Positions 1-8,698 of a stretch of 64,000 bases of DNA are shown one piece after another. A program made the translations under genes and the position numbers. The notes below the pieces were generated by a model. That model was not told the DNA's origin. It made no database searches and worked only from the letters and a program-made list of their open reading frames with translations. Positions within the stretch are counted from its first letter, which is position 1; each line of letters opens with the position of its first letter. The stretch is from JBCCGG01 sp039029395. Lineage in GTDB: Bacteria; Pseudomonadota; Alphaproteobacteria; Kiloniellales; JAKSDN01. The stretch spans positions 5,572 through 69,571 of the forward strand of contig JBCCGG010000033.1 in assembly GCA_039029395.1 (NCBI GenBank). The letters are read 5' to 3'.

Positions 1-1
1 C

Positions 2-763
2 TCACCGCCCGACGCCGAGCATTGGCTGGGCACCGACGACCAGGCGCGCGACGTTACGGCGAGATTGATCTACGGCTTCCGCATCTCCGTGTTGTTCGGG
101 CTCGTTTTGACCGGCCTCAGCTCGATCATCGGTGTGACCGCCGGCGCGATCCAAGGTTATCTAGGCGGCTGGACGGATCTTCTGTTTCAGCGCTTTATCG
201 AGATCTGGTCCAGCTTGCCCCTGTTGTTCCTGCTGATCATTCTGGCCAGCGTCGTCGAACCCAATTTCTGGTGGCTGCTCGGCATCATGCTTCTGTTCAG
301 CTGGATGGCATTGGTCGGCGTCGTGCGCGCGGAGTTCCTGCGGGTGCGCAATTTCGATTACGTGCGCGCGGCGCGCGCGCTGGGTGTCAGCAATCCGGTT
401 ATCATGGTCCGTCACGCCCTGCCCAACGCCATGGTCGCGACGCTTACCTTTCTGCCCTTCATCATGTCAGGTTCGATCACCACCTTGACCGCGCTCGACT
501 TCCTAGGCTTTGGCCTGCCGCCGGGCTCGGCCTCGCTGGGCGAGCTCTTGGCCCAAGGCAAGGCCAACCTGCAGGCGCCGTGGCTGGGCCTCACGGCCTT
601 CTTCGTAATCGCGATCATGCTGAGCCTGCTCATATTCATCGGCGAGGCGGCGCGCGACGCCTTCGACCCGCGCAAGCTCTTTTCCGGTGCCGCGGCCGCC
701 GAGGACGCGGTCGAGGAGATGGCCCAGACGGCGCCGCCCAGCATGCAAGGGGCTGGCCGATGA
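2..763 (+). CDS. yejE: Peptide ABC transporter permease, YejE type (5' truncated)
   Basis: This is an inner-membrane permease of an oligopeptide/dipeptide importer of the Yej (microcin C/peptide) type. The frame is already open at base 2 and the first residues (SPPDAEHWLGTDDQARD) match the periplasmic stretch before the second transmembrane segment of YejE/DppC proteins. The N-terminus therefore lies outside the window. About 253 residues are present, with several hydrophobic segments and the EAA loop RALGVSNPVIMVRHALPN that contacts the ATPase. The TTG at 65 could be taken for a start, but upstream codons are clearly homologous. The stop overlaps the start of the ATPase gene (ATGA at 760-763), so the two are translationally coupled. 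Family is confident; substrate is inferred. Confidence 0.9.
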   Translation, partial: SPPDAEHWLGTDDQARDVTARLIYGFRISVLFGLVLTGLSSIIGVTAGAIQGYLGGWTDLLFQRFIEIWSSLPLLFLLIILASVVEPNFWWLLGIMLLFSWMALVGVVRAEFLRVRNFDYVRAARALGVSNPVIMVRHALPNAMVATLTFLPFIMSGSITTLTALDFLGFGLPPGSASLGELLAQGKANLQAPWLGLTAFFVIAIMLSLLIFIGEAARDAFDPRKLFSGAAAAEDAVEEMAQTAPPSMQGAGR

Positions 764-2391
764 GCGAGGCCCTGCTCCAGGTGCGCAATCTCGGCGTCAG
801 CTTCCACCAGGCCGGCGCCGCGGTCGATGCGGTCAAGGGCGTTTCCTTCGACATCGAGAAGGGACAGACCACAGCCCTGGTCGGTGAAAGCGGCTCGGGC
901 AAATCGGTGAGCGCCCTTTCCGTGCTGCAGCTACTGCCCTATCCCCTGGCGCGCCACGGCGCCGGCAGCTCGATCCGCTTCCGCGGCGAGGAGCTGGTCG
1001 GCGCCGGCGAGCAAAAGCTGCGCGAAGTCCGCGGCAACGAGATCGCGATGATCTTCCAGGAGCCCATGACCTCGCTGAACCCGCTGCACCGGGTCGAAAA
1101 GCAGATCAACGAGACTCTGCTGCTGCACAAGGGCCTGAGCGGCAATGCCGCGCGCAAACGCACCTTGGAGCTGCTCGACCTTGTCGGCATTCAGGAGCCG
1201 GAAAAACGCCTCTCCGCCTTCCCGCACGAGCTGTCGGGCGGTCAGCGCCAGCGGGTCATGATCGCCATGGCGCTCGCCAATGAGCCCGACCTTCTGATCG
1301 CCGACGAGCCGACCACGGCGCTCGACGTGACGATCCAAGCGCAGATCCTCAAGTTGCTCAAGGAGCTCCAGCAAGGCCTCGGCATGGCCATGCTGCTGAT
1401 CACCCACGATTTGGGCATCGTGCGCAAGATGGCCGACCAGGTCTCGGTCATGACCAAGGGCGAGATCGTCGAGCAAGGCGCCGCCGCCGAGGTCTTCGAC
1501 CGGCCCCAGCACCCCTACACCCAAAAGCTGCTGGCCGCCGAGCCGAGCGGCCAGCCAGTCCAGGCGCCGGCCGACGCGCCGGTCGTCATGGAGGGCGACG
1601 ACCTTAAGGTCTACTTTCCGATCAAGGCCGGGGTGCTCAAGCGCACCGTCGACCACGTCAAGGCGGTCGACGGCATCTCGCTCGCCGTGCGCGAGGGCCA
1701 CACGCTGGGCGTGGTTGGCGAGAGCGGCTCGGGCAAAACCACGCTGGGTCTGGCCCTACTGCGGCTGATCTCCAGCGACGGTCCGATCCGATTCAAGGGT
1801 GCCGCGATCCAGGGGCTCAAGTCCAAGGCCCTTCGTCCGCTCCGGCGCGAGATGCAGATCGTGTTTCAGGACCCCTATGGCTCGCTCAGCCCGCGGCTCT
1901 CGATCGGCCAGATCGTCGAGGAAGGCCTCAAGGTGCACGAGCTGGGCGGCTCGTCGGCCGAGCGCGAGAAGCTGATCGTTGCCGCCTTGGAAGAGGTCGG
2001 CCTCGACCCGGAGAGCCGCTACCGCTATCCCCACGAGTTTTCCGGCGGTCAGCGCCAGCGCATCGCGATCGCCCGCGCCATGGTGCTGAAGCCCCGCTTC
2101 GTGGTGCTCGACGAGCCGACTTCGGCGCTCGACATGTCGGTCCAAGCTCAGATCGTCGACCTGCTGCGCGATCTGCAGACCCGCCACAAGCTGGCCTATC
2201 TGTTCATCAGCCACGACCTCAAGGTGGTGCGCGCCCTTGCCGACGAGGTCATCGTCATGAAGGACGGCCGGGTCATGGAGCAGGGCCGCTCCGAGCAGAT
2301 CTTCGATGCGCCGGCCACGGCCTACACCCAGGCTCTGATGAAAGCCGCCTTCGAGCTGGAAGCCGTTGAAAGCGGCGTGGTCTCCATGTAA
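760..2391 (+). CDS. yejF: Peptide ABC transporter ATP-binding protein, two fused cassettes (YejF type)
   Basis: A 543-residue double ATPase that powers the permease encoded just upstream. Cassette 1 has Walker A GESGSGKS (about residue 42), signature LSGGQRQR and Walker B LLIADEPTTALD. Cassette 2 repeats GESGSGKT, FSGGQRQR and FVVLDEPTSALD. Each cassette ends in the OppD/F-type tail (HPYTQKLL and ATAYTQALM) found in peptide transporters. Fusion of the two ATPases is the hallmark of YejF rather than OppD plus OppF. The open frame runs upstream to base 22, but the ATG at 760 (MSEALLQVRN) overlaps the yejE stop and begins right before the first cassette, so it is chosen. The peptide-binding protein and first permease must lie upstream of the window. 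Confidence 0.93.
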   Translation: MSEALLQVRNLGVSFHQAGAAVDAVKGVSFDIEKGQTTALVGESGSGKSVSALSVLQLLPYPLARHGAGSSIRFRGEELVGAGEQKLREVRGNEIAMIFQEPMTSLNPLHRVEKQINETLLLHKGLSGNAARKRTLELLDLVGIQEPEKRLSAFPHELSGGQRQRVMIAMALANEPDLLIADEPTTALDVTIQAQILKLLKELQQGLGMAMLLITHDLGIVRKMADQVSVMTKGEIVEQGAAAEVFDRPQHPYTQKLLAAEPSGQPVQAPADAPVVMEGDDLKVYFPIKAGVLKRTVDHVKAVDGISLAVREGHTLGVVGESGSGKTTLGLALLRLISSDGPIRFKGAAIQGLKSKALRPLRREMQIVFQDPYGSLSPRLSIGQIVEEGLKVHELGGSSAEREKLIVAALEEVGLDPESRYRYPHEFSGGQRQRIAIARAMVLKPRFVVLDEPTSALDMSVQAQIVDLLRDLQTRHKLAYLFISHDLKVVRALADEVIVMKDGRVMEQGRSEQIFDAPATAYTQALMKAAFELEAVESGVVSM

Positions 2392-2404
2392 GCAGGTTGC
2401 CGTC

Positions 2405-3334
2405 ATGGCACTGCTTTTCCAATCCAAGGACGACCGGGCCGAGCCCTGGGTCGCCGCCCTGCGCCACTACGGGCCTGAGCTCGATGTGCGTATCTGGCCC
2501 GACGCGGGCGATTTGGCCGAAATCGACTATGCGCTGGTCTGGAAGCCGCCGCGCGGCCTGCTCAAGACTTTCCCGAGCCTCAAGGTGATCTTCTCGATCG
2601 GCGCCGGCATCGACCATTTGGCCTCCGACCCGGAGCTGCCGCGCCACCTGCCGGTGGTGCGCATGGTCGAGCCCGGGCTGACCGCCGGCATGACCGAGTA
2701 CGTGGTCTTCAATGTGCTGGCCCATCACCGGCGGCTGCTCGACGTCCAAGCCCTCCAGCGCGCCACGGACTGGGACATGCTGGAGGTGCCGATCGCACCC
2801 CAGCGCAGCGTCGGCATCCTGGGCCTAGGCGTGCTCGGCAGCGAAGCGGCGCGCGCCCTGGTCGCGCTCGGATTCAAGGTGGCCGGTTGGAGCCGCTCGC
2901 CCAAGTCGGTCGACGGCGTCGAAAGCTTTCACGGGGCCGACGGCCTGAAGCCCTTTCTGGCGCGCAGCGAGATCGTCGCCTGCCTGCTGCCGCTGACCGA
3001 GGAGACCAACGGCGTGCTGAACGCCGATGCCTTCGCCGCTATGCCCCGCGGCGCCGGGGTGATCAACGCCGGCCGGGGCGCCCATTTGGTCGAGGACGAT
3101 CTCCTGGCGGCGCTCGAATCCGGCCAGGTGGGCGCGGCCTATCTGGACGTCTACAGCCAAGAACCTCTGCCGCCCGAGCACCCCTTCTGGTCCCATCCCC
3201 GGGTCCTCATGACGCCCCACATCGCTTCGATCACCGTGCCCGACAGTGCCGCCAAGACCGTGGTCGAGGGCATCCGGCGCTTCGAGGCCGGCAAAGCGTT
3301 GGACAACGTGGTCGACCTGGACCACGGCTACTGA
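2405..3334 (+). CDS. ghrA: Glyoxylate/hydroxypyruvate reductase A-like D-2-hydroxyacid dehydrogenase
   Basis: A cytosolic NAD(P)H-dependent enzyme that reduces glyoxylate or hydroxypyruvate to glycolate or glycerate. The 309 residues contain the nucleotide motif GILGLGVLGSEAAR at about 137 and the catalytic Arg (NAGRGAHLVEDD), Glu (DVYSQEPLP) and His (TPHIASITVP) in the right order. Length fits GhrA (about 312). The frame could open at TTG 2366 inside yejF, but that gives an unlikely N-terminus; ATG 2405 starts 13 bases after the yejF stop and gives the usual beginning MALLFQSKDD. It follows the Yej genes closely and may be cotranscribed. It ends back to back with the LysR gene on the other strand, with no spacer. 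Confidence 0.88.
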   Translation: MALLFQSKDDRAEPWVAALRHYGPELDVRIWPDAGDLAEIDYALVWKPPRGLLKTFPSLKVIFSIGAGIDHLASDPELPRHLPVVRMVEPGLTAGMTEYVVFNVLAHHRRLLDVQALQRATDWDMLEVPIAPQRSVGILGLGVLGSEAARALVALGFKVAGWSRSPKSVDGVESFHGADGLKPFLARSEIVACLLPLTEETNGVLNADAFAAMPRGAGVINAGRGAHLVEDDLLAALESGQVGAAYLDVYSQEPLPPEHPFWSHPRVLMTPHIASITVPDSAAKTVVEGIRRFEAGKALDNVVDLDHGY

Positions 3335-4219
3335 TCACTTGAAGTGAGCGATCAGCTCGGCCAGCAGTGCCTGAGTCGCCTGAGAGGGGGCCCGGCGCTG
3401 AGGCGTGATCGCCGCCAAGGCCCAGTTGAGCGACGTCTCAAGCTCGACCACCGCAAGCGCGCCTGCGCCATGGTCTCGGGCCACGCCGGGATCGAGGATA
3501 GCCAGGCCGGCGCCGGCGGCCACCATGTTGCAGATCGCCCTTTGGGTGCGCGCCTCGGCGGCAATGCGCGGCGTCAACCCGGCTTGCTCGAAGAGCTGCT
3601 CGACCGCCGTGCGGAATGGGCTGCCCTGGGCCAGCAGGACCAATGGCTGCTCGGCCAGCGCGGCCAGGCTCAAGGGGCCGCCAGCCGCGAGTGGATGCCG
3701 GGCGGGACAGATGCAACAGGCCTCCTGATGGGTCAAGGCGCGCACCTCCAGCCCGGTCTCCGGCAGCGGCAGGGTCGCAATGCCCAGGTCGAACTGCTCG
3801 GTGATCAGTGGCCCGACGATGGCCGACTTGGGCGCGGTTTCGAGCTCGACCCGGATGCCAGGGCGTCGGGCCACAAAGCGGCCGATGAGCGTCGAGAGGA
3901 AGCCGTCGCCGTAGGCCGGCATGGCGATCACCCGAACCCGCCCGCTTTGCTTGGTGCGGATCGCCTCGGCCGTTTCGGCAATCAGCTCTAGGCCCCGGAA
4001 TGAGCGCTCGACCTCTTCGTAGAGCAGCGCGCCGTCGCCGGTCGGATGAAGCCCGCGCCGGCGCCGCTCGAACAGGGCGAAGCCGACCCGGCGCTCCAGG
4101 TCCGCGATCAGTCGGCTGACCGCAGGCTGGGTAACGTGCATGGCCTCGGCGGCGGCCGAAGCCGAGCCCAGCTGCATGGCGGCCCTAAAGGCCTCGATCT
4201 GGCGATGGTTGAGTGTCAT
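3335..4219 (-). CDS. LysR family transcriptional regulator
   Basis: A 294-residue LysR regulator with an N-terminal winged helix (residues 1-60; LGSASAAAEAMHVTQPAVSR is the helix-turn-helix) and a periplasmic-binding-like effector domain behind it. It is divergent from the PLP desulfhydrase gene, 115 bases away, which is the most likely target. Two in-frame ATGs exist, 4228 and 4219; 4219 (MTLNHRQIEAF) is preferred because LysR proteins usually start just before this motif and because a candidate operator (4227-4246) covers the upstream ATG. The effector is not predictable from sequence. Confidence 0.85.
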   Translation of the reverse strand: MTLNHRQIEAFRAAMQLGSASAAAEAMHVTQPAVSRLIADLERRVGFALFERRRRGLHPTGDGALLYEEVERSFRGLELIAETAEAIRTKQSGRVRVIAMPAYGDGFLSTLIGRFVARRPGIRVELETAPKSAIVGPLITEQFDLGIATLPLPETGLEVRALTHQEACCICPARHPLAAGGPLSLAALAEQPLVLLAQGSPFRTAVEQLFEQAGLTPRIAAEARTQRAICNMVAAGAGLAILDPGVARDHGAGALAVVELETSLNWALAAITPQRRAPSQATQALLAELIAHFK

Positions 4220-4226
4220 GTAAAAC

Positions 4227-4246
4227 ATAATATTAAGGCATATTAT
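4227..4246. promoter_or_regulatory. Candidate LysR operator (ATAAT-N10-ATTAT)
   Basis: An AT-rich inverted repeat, ATAAT at 4227-4231 and ATTAT at 4242-4246, lies between the divergent LysR and desulfhydrase genes. Dyads of this size and A+T content are typical LysR recognition sites (T-N11-A class). Its contrast with the G+C-rich surroundings makes it stand out, but binding is inferred. Confidence 0.4.
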
Positions 4247-4334
4247 TAGAAGTTAAAATGCCTGGATCTTTTATTACTTGATCCGTACCTCTTGGCCAAT
4301 CCCAACCCGCACCTTCCGTTTCTCGGAGCCGCTC

Positions 4335-5360
4335 ATGACACGATCTCTCGGCCGCCTCGACAACCTGCCCCGGGCCACTTTGGGTCATGCGCCGACGCCG
4401 CTCGAGCCTTTGGCGAACCTCTCCGCCAAGGCCGGCGGCGCGCGGCTGTGGGCCAAGCGCGACGATTGCACCGGCCTCGCCTTCGGCGGCAACAAGGTGC
4501 GCCAGCTCGAGTTCTATCTGGGCGAGGCCGAGGCCGAGGGCGCCGATACGGTGCTGATCACAGGCGCCGTGCAGTCCAACTTCGTGCGCCTGGCCGCCGC
4601 CTCGGCCGGCAAGCTGGGCATGGCCTGCCACATCCAGCTCGAGGAACGGGTGTCCAAGAGCGATCCGGACTACCGGGCTTCGGGCAATGTGCTGCTCGAC
4701 AAGATGCTGGGCGCCACTCTGCACAGCTTCCCGGCCGGCGAGGACGAGGCCGGCGCCGACGCCCGCCTGGAGGAGATCGCGGAGGAACTGCGGCAAGAGG
4801 GCCGCAAGCCCTACATCATCCACCTGGCGCCCGGCCACAAGCCGCTCGGCGCGCTCGGTTACGTGGTCGCCGCGCGGGAACTTCTCCAGCAAATGGAGAC
4901 CCAAGATCTCACCTTCGACGAGATCGTCGTGCCCTCTGGCAGCGGCGCGACCCATGGCGGCTTTTTGTTCGGTCTGCGCGCCCTCGGCTGCAGTATTCCG
5001 GTCACCGGTATTTGCGTGCGCCGCCCGGCTGCCCTGCAGCACGATCGGATCGTCACCCGCTGCAAGGAAATCGCCGAGCTGCTTGGGGTCGATCCCGTGG
5101 TGACGGAAGACGACGTGGTCTTGGTCGACGACGTGCTGGCGCCCGGCTATGGCCAGCTCAACGATGCAACCCGATTGGCGATCGCGGCGGCCGCGCGCAG
5201 CGAGGGTCTGATTCTTGACCCGATCTATAGCGGCAAGACCATGGCCGGCGCCCTGGCTCGGGCCAAAGAGGGCGCGGCATCGCGAAGAATCCTGTTCCTG
5301 CATACCGGCGGCACGCCGGCGGTCTTTGCCTACCGGGCGGATATGGCCGATCTGACCTGA
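4335..5360 (+). CDS. PLP-dependent D-cysteine desulfhydrase / L-cysteate sulfo-lyase family
   Basis: A cytosolic fold-type II PLP enzyme of the ACC deaminase/D-cysteine desulfhydrase family, 341 residues. The PLP lysine is in FGGNKVRQLEFYLGEA near residue 54; VPSGSGATHGGFLFGL is the phosphate-binding loop and ILFLHTGGTPAVFAY the usual C-terminal motif. Family members release sulfide and ammonia from D-cysteine (DcyD) or sulfite and ammonia from L-cysteate (CuyA of marine alphaproteobacteria); the sequence alone does not decide. Start ATG 4335 has a GGAG six bases upstream; a longer frame from 4278 has no such signal. The divergent LysR gene is the likely regulator. Confidence 0.82.
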   Translation: MTRSLGRLDNLPRATLGHAPTPLEPLANLSAKAGGARLWAKRDDCTGLAFGGNKVRQLEFYLGEAEAEGADTVLITGAVQSNFVRLAAASAGKLGMACHIQLEERVSKSDPDYRASGNVLLDKMLGATLHSFPAGEDEAGADARLEEIAEELRQEGRKPYIIHLAPGHKPLGALGYVVAARELLQQMETQDLTFDEIVVPSGSGATHGGFLFGLRALGCSIPVTGICVRRPAALQHDRIVTRCKEIAELLGVDPVVTEDDVVLVDDVLAPGYGQLNDATRLAIAAAARSEGLILDPIYSGKTMAGALARAKEGAASRRILFLHTGGTPAVFAYRADMADLT

Positions 5361-5448
5361 AACACCGCCCGCTCTTGACAGGGCGTCGGGCCACTGATCG
5401 ATTGGTTGCGCTTCTCAATTCCGAAGCGCCGCAAGCGGCGCGGACCCG

Positions 5449-6876
5449 ATGCAACCCCACGATCCTGCACAGCCGGGCGTCAGCGCCCCAAGCGATGCCC
5501 TGAACCCGGCCGGCCCGGAGCTACCCTCGCGCCTGTCGGAAAGCGCGGTGCTGCTCAAGATCGCGCTGCCCCTGATCGCCGCCTATCTGGCCGAGTTCGC
5601 CATGTTCGTGACCACCAAGATCGTGGTCGGCACGCTGGGCTACCAGGAGCTGGCGGCGGTTGGACTGGCCGCCGACCTCTCCTTCGAGGCGCTGATCATC
5701 CTCATGGGCTTCCTCTCGATCGTCGGCGTGCTGGTGGCGCAAGCCGAGGGCGCCGGGCGCAAGCGGGACGCCGGCCAGGCGGCGCGCCAGGGCCTGATCG
5801 TCGCCACCCTCTGCGGCATCCCGGCGACCGTCCTGATCTGGAACCTGGCGGCGGTGATGCCCTTGATCGGCCAGGATCCGATCGTCGTCGAGCTGGCCGA
5901 GCCCTATCTTCACGCGCTCGCCGGCGTGGTCTTGCCGGTGTTGTGGTTTTCGGTGCTACGCACCTTCGTCGCGGCGTTGGCGCGCACCGGCGCGGTCATG
6001 GTGATTACGGTCGGCGCGGTCGGCCTCAACTACGTGCTGACCCGGGGATTTGTGCTGGGCGAGTTTGGCCTGCCGCACCTGGGCCTTGCCGGCGCCGGCT
6101 GGGCGACCACTATCGTCTCCTGGCTCATGGTGCTGTGTCTTGTGGTCTACATCTACATTACGCCCTCCTTGCGCGGCTACGGCCTATTCCGCGGACGCCT
6201 GCGAGTCGAGCCGGCGGTGATCGGCGAGATCTTCAAGCTCGGTCTGCCGGTCGGCGCCCTGGTGGTGATCGAGGCCGGGCTCTTCATGACCGTCTCGATC
6301 CTTTCGGGCGTGCTGGGCGCGGTCAGCCTAGCCGCCTACGAAGTGCTGATGGGTTGGATCGGCATCCCCTTCGTGATCGCCCTGGGGCTCTCGGAGGCCG
6401 CCATGGTGCGAGTCGCCTACGGCCTTGGCCGGGGTAGCCCGGCGGCGGCCCGCCAAGCCGGCCTGCTTGGCATGGGAATTGGCGTCACGGTTCTGCTGGC
6501 CCTGCTGGTCGTACCCCTCGGCCTACCCGATGTGGTCATGCGGGTCTTTCTCGAGCCCGAAGACGCGGGCTTCGACGAGGTCGCCGCCTTGGCCGCTCAA
6601 CTCTTTGTGATCGCCGCGGTGTTTCAGGTCTTCGACGGCCTGCAGGCGATCGCCGCCCACGCCCTGCGCGGTGCCAAGGACACCTTGGCGCCTTTGTGGA
6701 TCGCCGGCTTCGGCTACTGGGTTTTGGGCATTGGCGGCGGCTGTTTGCTGACCTTTGTGGTCGGTATGGGCGCGGTCGGGCTGTGGCTCGGACTCGGACT
6801 CGGGCTAATCGTGACCGGCAGCCTGTTGGCCGTGCGCTTTTTCACCCTGACTGGGCGGATGCTTGCCCGGGGATGA
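5449..6876 (+). CDS. MATE family efflux transporter
   Basis: A 475-residue inner-membrane protein with about twelve hydrophobic segments arranged as two similar halves, the layout of MATE (multidrug and toxin extrusion) cation antiporters. Landmarks include PLIAAYLAEFAMFVTTKIVV in segment 1 and a matching start of the second half near residue 260 (FKLGLPVGALVVIEAGLFM). A hydrophilic, Pro-rich N-terminus of about 30 residues precedes the first segment; this could be an over-extended start, but no better RBS is seen downstream. Substrate unknown. It stands alone between the desulfhydrase and the repeat protein. Confidence 0.87.
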   Translation: MQPHDPAQPGVSAPSDALNPAGPELPSRLSESAVLLKIALPLIAAYLAEFAMFVTTKIVVGTLGYQELAAVGLAADLSFEALIILMGFLSIVGVLVAQAEGAGRKRDAGQAARQGLIVATLCGIPATVLIWNLAAVMPLIGQDPIVVELAEPYLHALAGVVLPVLWFSVLRTFVAALARTGAVMVITVGAVGLNYVLTRGFVLGEFGLPHLGLAGAGWATTIVSWLMVLCLVVYIYITPSLRGYGLFRGRLRVEPAVIGEIFKLGLPVGALVVIEAGLFMTVSILSGVLGAVSLAAYEVLMGWIGIPFVIALGLSEAAMVRVAYGLGRGSPAAARQAGLLGMGIGVTVLLALLVVPLGLPDVVMRVFLEPEDAGFDEVAALAAQLFVIAAVFQVFDGLQAIAAHALRGAKDTLAPLWIAGFGYWVLGIGGGCLLTFVVGMGAVGLWLGLGLGLIVTGSLLAVRFFTLTGRMLARG

Positions 6877-6940
6877 TCGGACGGGCCGCCCCGTACCATG
6901 GGTCAAAGCGGAAACAGATGCGGAAACCCGGAGGGTAACC

Positions 6941-7564
6941 ATGGCTAACGCCTTGAAACCGAGAGCGCTTTTCGTTGTTCTCGCGACCGTCGTAGCGCTA
7001 GCGGCAAGCCCCGTGATGGCCGGCAGCGGCCACAAGCATGGCCATGGTCACGGGCATAGTCATGGCTACAAGCATGGCTATAAGCAGGCCTACAAGCAGG
7101 GTTACAAGCACGGCAAAAAGCACGCCCATAAGCACGCGTACAAGCACGGAAAGAAACATGCGTACAAGCAGGGCTACAAACATGGCTACAAGCACGGCTA
7201 CAAGCGGCCCCACTACAACGGCTACCGGCCCTACTATAAGCCTTACTATCGGCCCTATTACCGCTCCGGCGGCACGGTCTTCAACTTCGCCTGGTCGGCC
7301 CCGGTGCAGCGCACCTACGTGCCCGCGGCCCCGGTTTATCAGCCCGCGCCGGTCGTGGTGCGGCAACCATCCCAAGTGGTGGTTCAGCCGACCACAAACC
7401 AGGTGGTGACCGCCGCCGCCGCTGGCACCTCCAGCTGCCTCATGACCCGCGAGTATCAGACCGAGATCATCGTCGGCAACCGGATCGTGCCCGGCTACGG
7501 CGATGCCTGCCTCCAGCCCGACGGCTCCTGGCTGCGCCTGCCCGCCAAGCCGGCGCGTTACTAG
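6941..7564 (+). CDS. Exported His/Lys/Tyr-rich repeat protein with surface-antigen-like C-terminus
   Basis: A 207-residue protein of unknown function. Residues 1-27 form a signal peptide (cleavage likely after SPVMA). Then comes a His/Gly stretch (GSGHKHGHGHGHSHG), twelve tetrapeptides of pattern Y/K/H-K-H/Q-G/A (residues 43-90), and a Tyr/Pro/Arg segment (YYKPYYRPYYR). After a Pro/Val-rich linker, the last 45 residues (CLMTREYQTEIIVG...PDGSWLRL) resemble the C-terminal module of alphaproteobacterial 17-kDa surface antigen/glycine-zipper proteins, with two Cys. Start ATG 6941 has a GGAGGG RBS. Metal binding or an envelope adhesive/cationic role is plausible but inferred. Predicted location: periplasm or cell surface. 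Confidence 0.8.
   Translation: MANALKPRALFVVLATVVALAASPVMAGSGHKHGHGHGHSHGYKHGYKQAYKQGYKHGKKHAHKHAYKHGKKHAYKQGYKHGYKHGYKRPHYNGYRPYYKPYYRPYYRSGGTVFNFAWSAPVQRTYVPAAPVYQPAPVVVRQPSQVVVQPTTNQVVTAAAAGTSSCLMTREYQTEIIVGNRIVPGYGDACLQPDGSWLRLPAKPARY
7067..7210 (+). repeat. Coding tandem repeat, 12 copies of a 12-bp unit
   Basis: Twelve consecutive 12-base units of the type tacaagcayggc encode the tetrads YKHG, YKQA, YKQG, KKHA and so on. Units differ at third codon positions and at a few first positions, so the array is under coding constraint rather than freshly duplicated. Slippage could still change copy number between strains. Confidence 0.85.
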
Positions 7565-7590
7565 CTAGCTCAAACCCATCGGCGCTCGGT

Positions 7591-7612
7591 CGGCCGCCTT
7601 ACTCGGCGGCCG
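7591..7612. terminator. Possible bidirectional terminator hairpin
   Basis: A perfect 8-bp inverted repeat CGGCCGCC-TTACTC-GGCGGCCG sits between two convergent genes and includes the stop codon of the minus-strand dehydrogenase in its loop. There is no T-run on either side, so termination is only a possibility. Confidence 0.3.
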
Positions 7613-8570
7613 CCCGGGCACCGTGCACGACCACCTCGTGGCCCGGCTCCTCGGGCTCGTCGTCGAGGATCTCTTCCGGAAAGCCCGGCGCCACAAGCTC
7701 GGCGCCGCAGGCTTCTTCCAGTCGGCGCACGATGTTGGGCGACCACTCGCGCGCGCCGTAGCGCTCTTGGCCGTCCTTGAATATGCCGAGCACCAGGGGC
7801 GAGATCTCGAGCGCTACATCACAGCGGTCGGCGACCTGCTGAAACAGGCTCATGTCCTTGACCACCAGATCCAGGGTGAAGTTGATGTTGCGGCTGCCGT
7901 TGAGGATCACCTGGCTCTCGGTCTCGTGGACGAAGGAGTTTCCTGAGGAGATGCGGATCGCCTCGTAGGCGGTCTTGAGGTCCATGCCGGCCTGCTTGGA
8001 GACCATCAGCGCCTCGCCGAGCGCCGCCAGGTGCACCGAGCAGAGGTAGTTGGTCACCACCTTCAGTACCGAGGCGGCACCCAGCGGGCCGCAGTGCAGA
8101 ATGCGCCGGCCCATGGCCTGGATCGCCGGGAAGGCCCGCTCGAAGGCGGCCCGCTCGCCGCCGACAAAGATCGAGATGTTGCCGGTCGCGGCGCGATGAC
8201 AGCCGCCCGAGACCGGGCAGTCGATCGGCAGGGCCCCTTTCGCCTCGACCAGGGCGCCCAGGCGCAGCACCTCGGCCTCGTCGGTCGTGCTCATCTCGGC
8301 CCAGATCTTGCCCGCGGACAAGCCGGCCAGGATGCCGTCCTCAGCCTCCATGACCGCGGCGCTCGCGGCCGGGCTGGGCAAGCAGGTGATCACCATGTCG
8401 ACCGACTCGGCCATTTGCTTGGGCGAATCGGCCCAGCTGGCGCCCTGGTCCAGGAACGGCTGAGCCAGCTCTCGGTTGAGGTCACGCACGGTCAGCGCGA
8501 AGCCGTTGCGCAGCAGGCTGCCGGCCAGCTTGCCGCCGACGTTGCCGAGGCCGATGAATCCGATTCTCAT
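7599..8570 (-). CDS. 3-hydroxyisobutyrate dehydrogenase family NAD(P)-dependent oxidoreductase
   Basis: A 323-residue beta-hydroxyacid dehydrogenase. It begins MRIGFIGLGNVGGKLAG (Rossmann GxGxxG), has the family signature around DCPVSGGCHRA (about residue 120) and the catalytic Lys region KVVTNYLCS, followed by the helical C-terminal domain. Members oxidise 3-hydroxyisobutyrate, tartronate semialdehyde or similar acids. Start 8570 has GGGAG nine bases upstream on the minus strand; a frame extending to 8603 lacks this. The C-terminus carries an acidic tail (ILDDEPEEPGHE) longer than usual. It is divergent from a GcvA-like LysR gene. Substrate not resolved. Confidence 0.83.
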   Translation of the reverse strand: MRIGFIGLGNVGGKLAGSLLRNGFALTVRDLNRELAQPFLDQGASWADSPKQMAESVDMVITCLPSPAASAAVMEAEDGILAGLSAGKIWAEMSTTDEAEVLRLGALVEAKGALPIDCPVSGGCHRAATGNISIFVGGERAAFERAFPAIQAMGRRILHCGPLGAASVLKVVTNYLCSVHLAALGEALMVSKQAGMDLKTAYEAIRISSGNSFVHETESQVILNGSRNINFTLDLVVKDMSLFQQVADRCDVALEISPLVLGIFKDGQERYGAREWSPNIVRRLEEACGAELVAPGFPEEILDDEPEEPGHEVVVHGARAAAE

Positions 8571-8698
8571 GGTGCCGCTCTCCCGATTGGGCCAACCCGT
8601 CACAAAGGACGCGGTCAGTGTGCCGGTCGACTGTGGAACAAATCAAGCGAAGGATTAGCTTGCTGAGACCCCAGATTATTTGTAGATAAGTTGCGCCT

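Noticed and set aside
7067..7210. CRISPR-like array
   Set aside because: The 12-base units are contiguous, without spacers, and encode protein repeats in frame.
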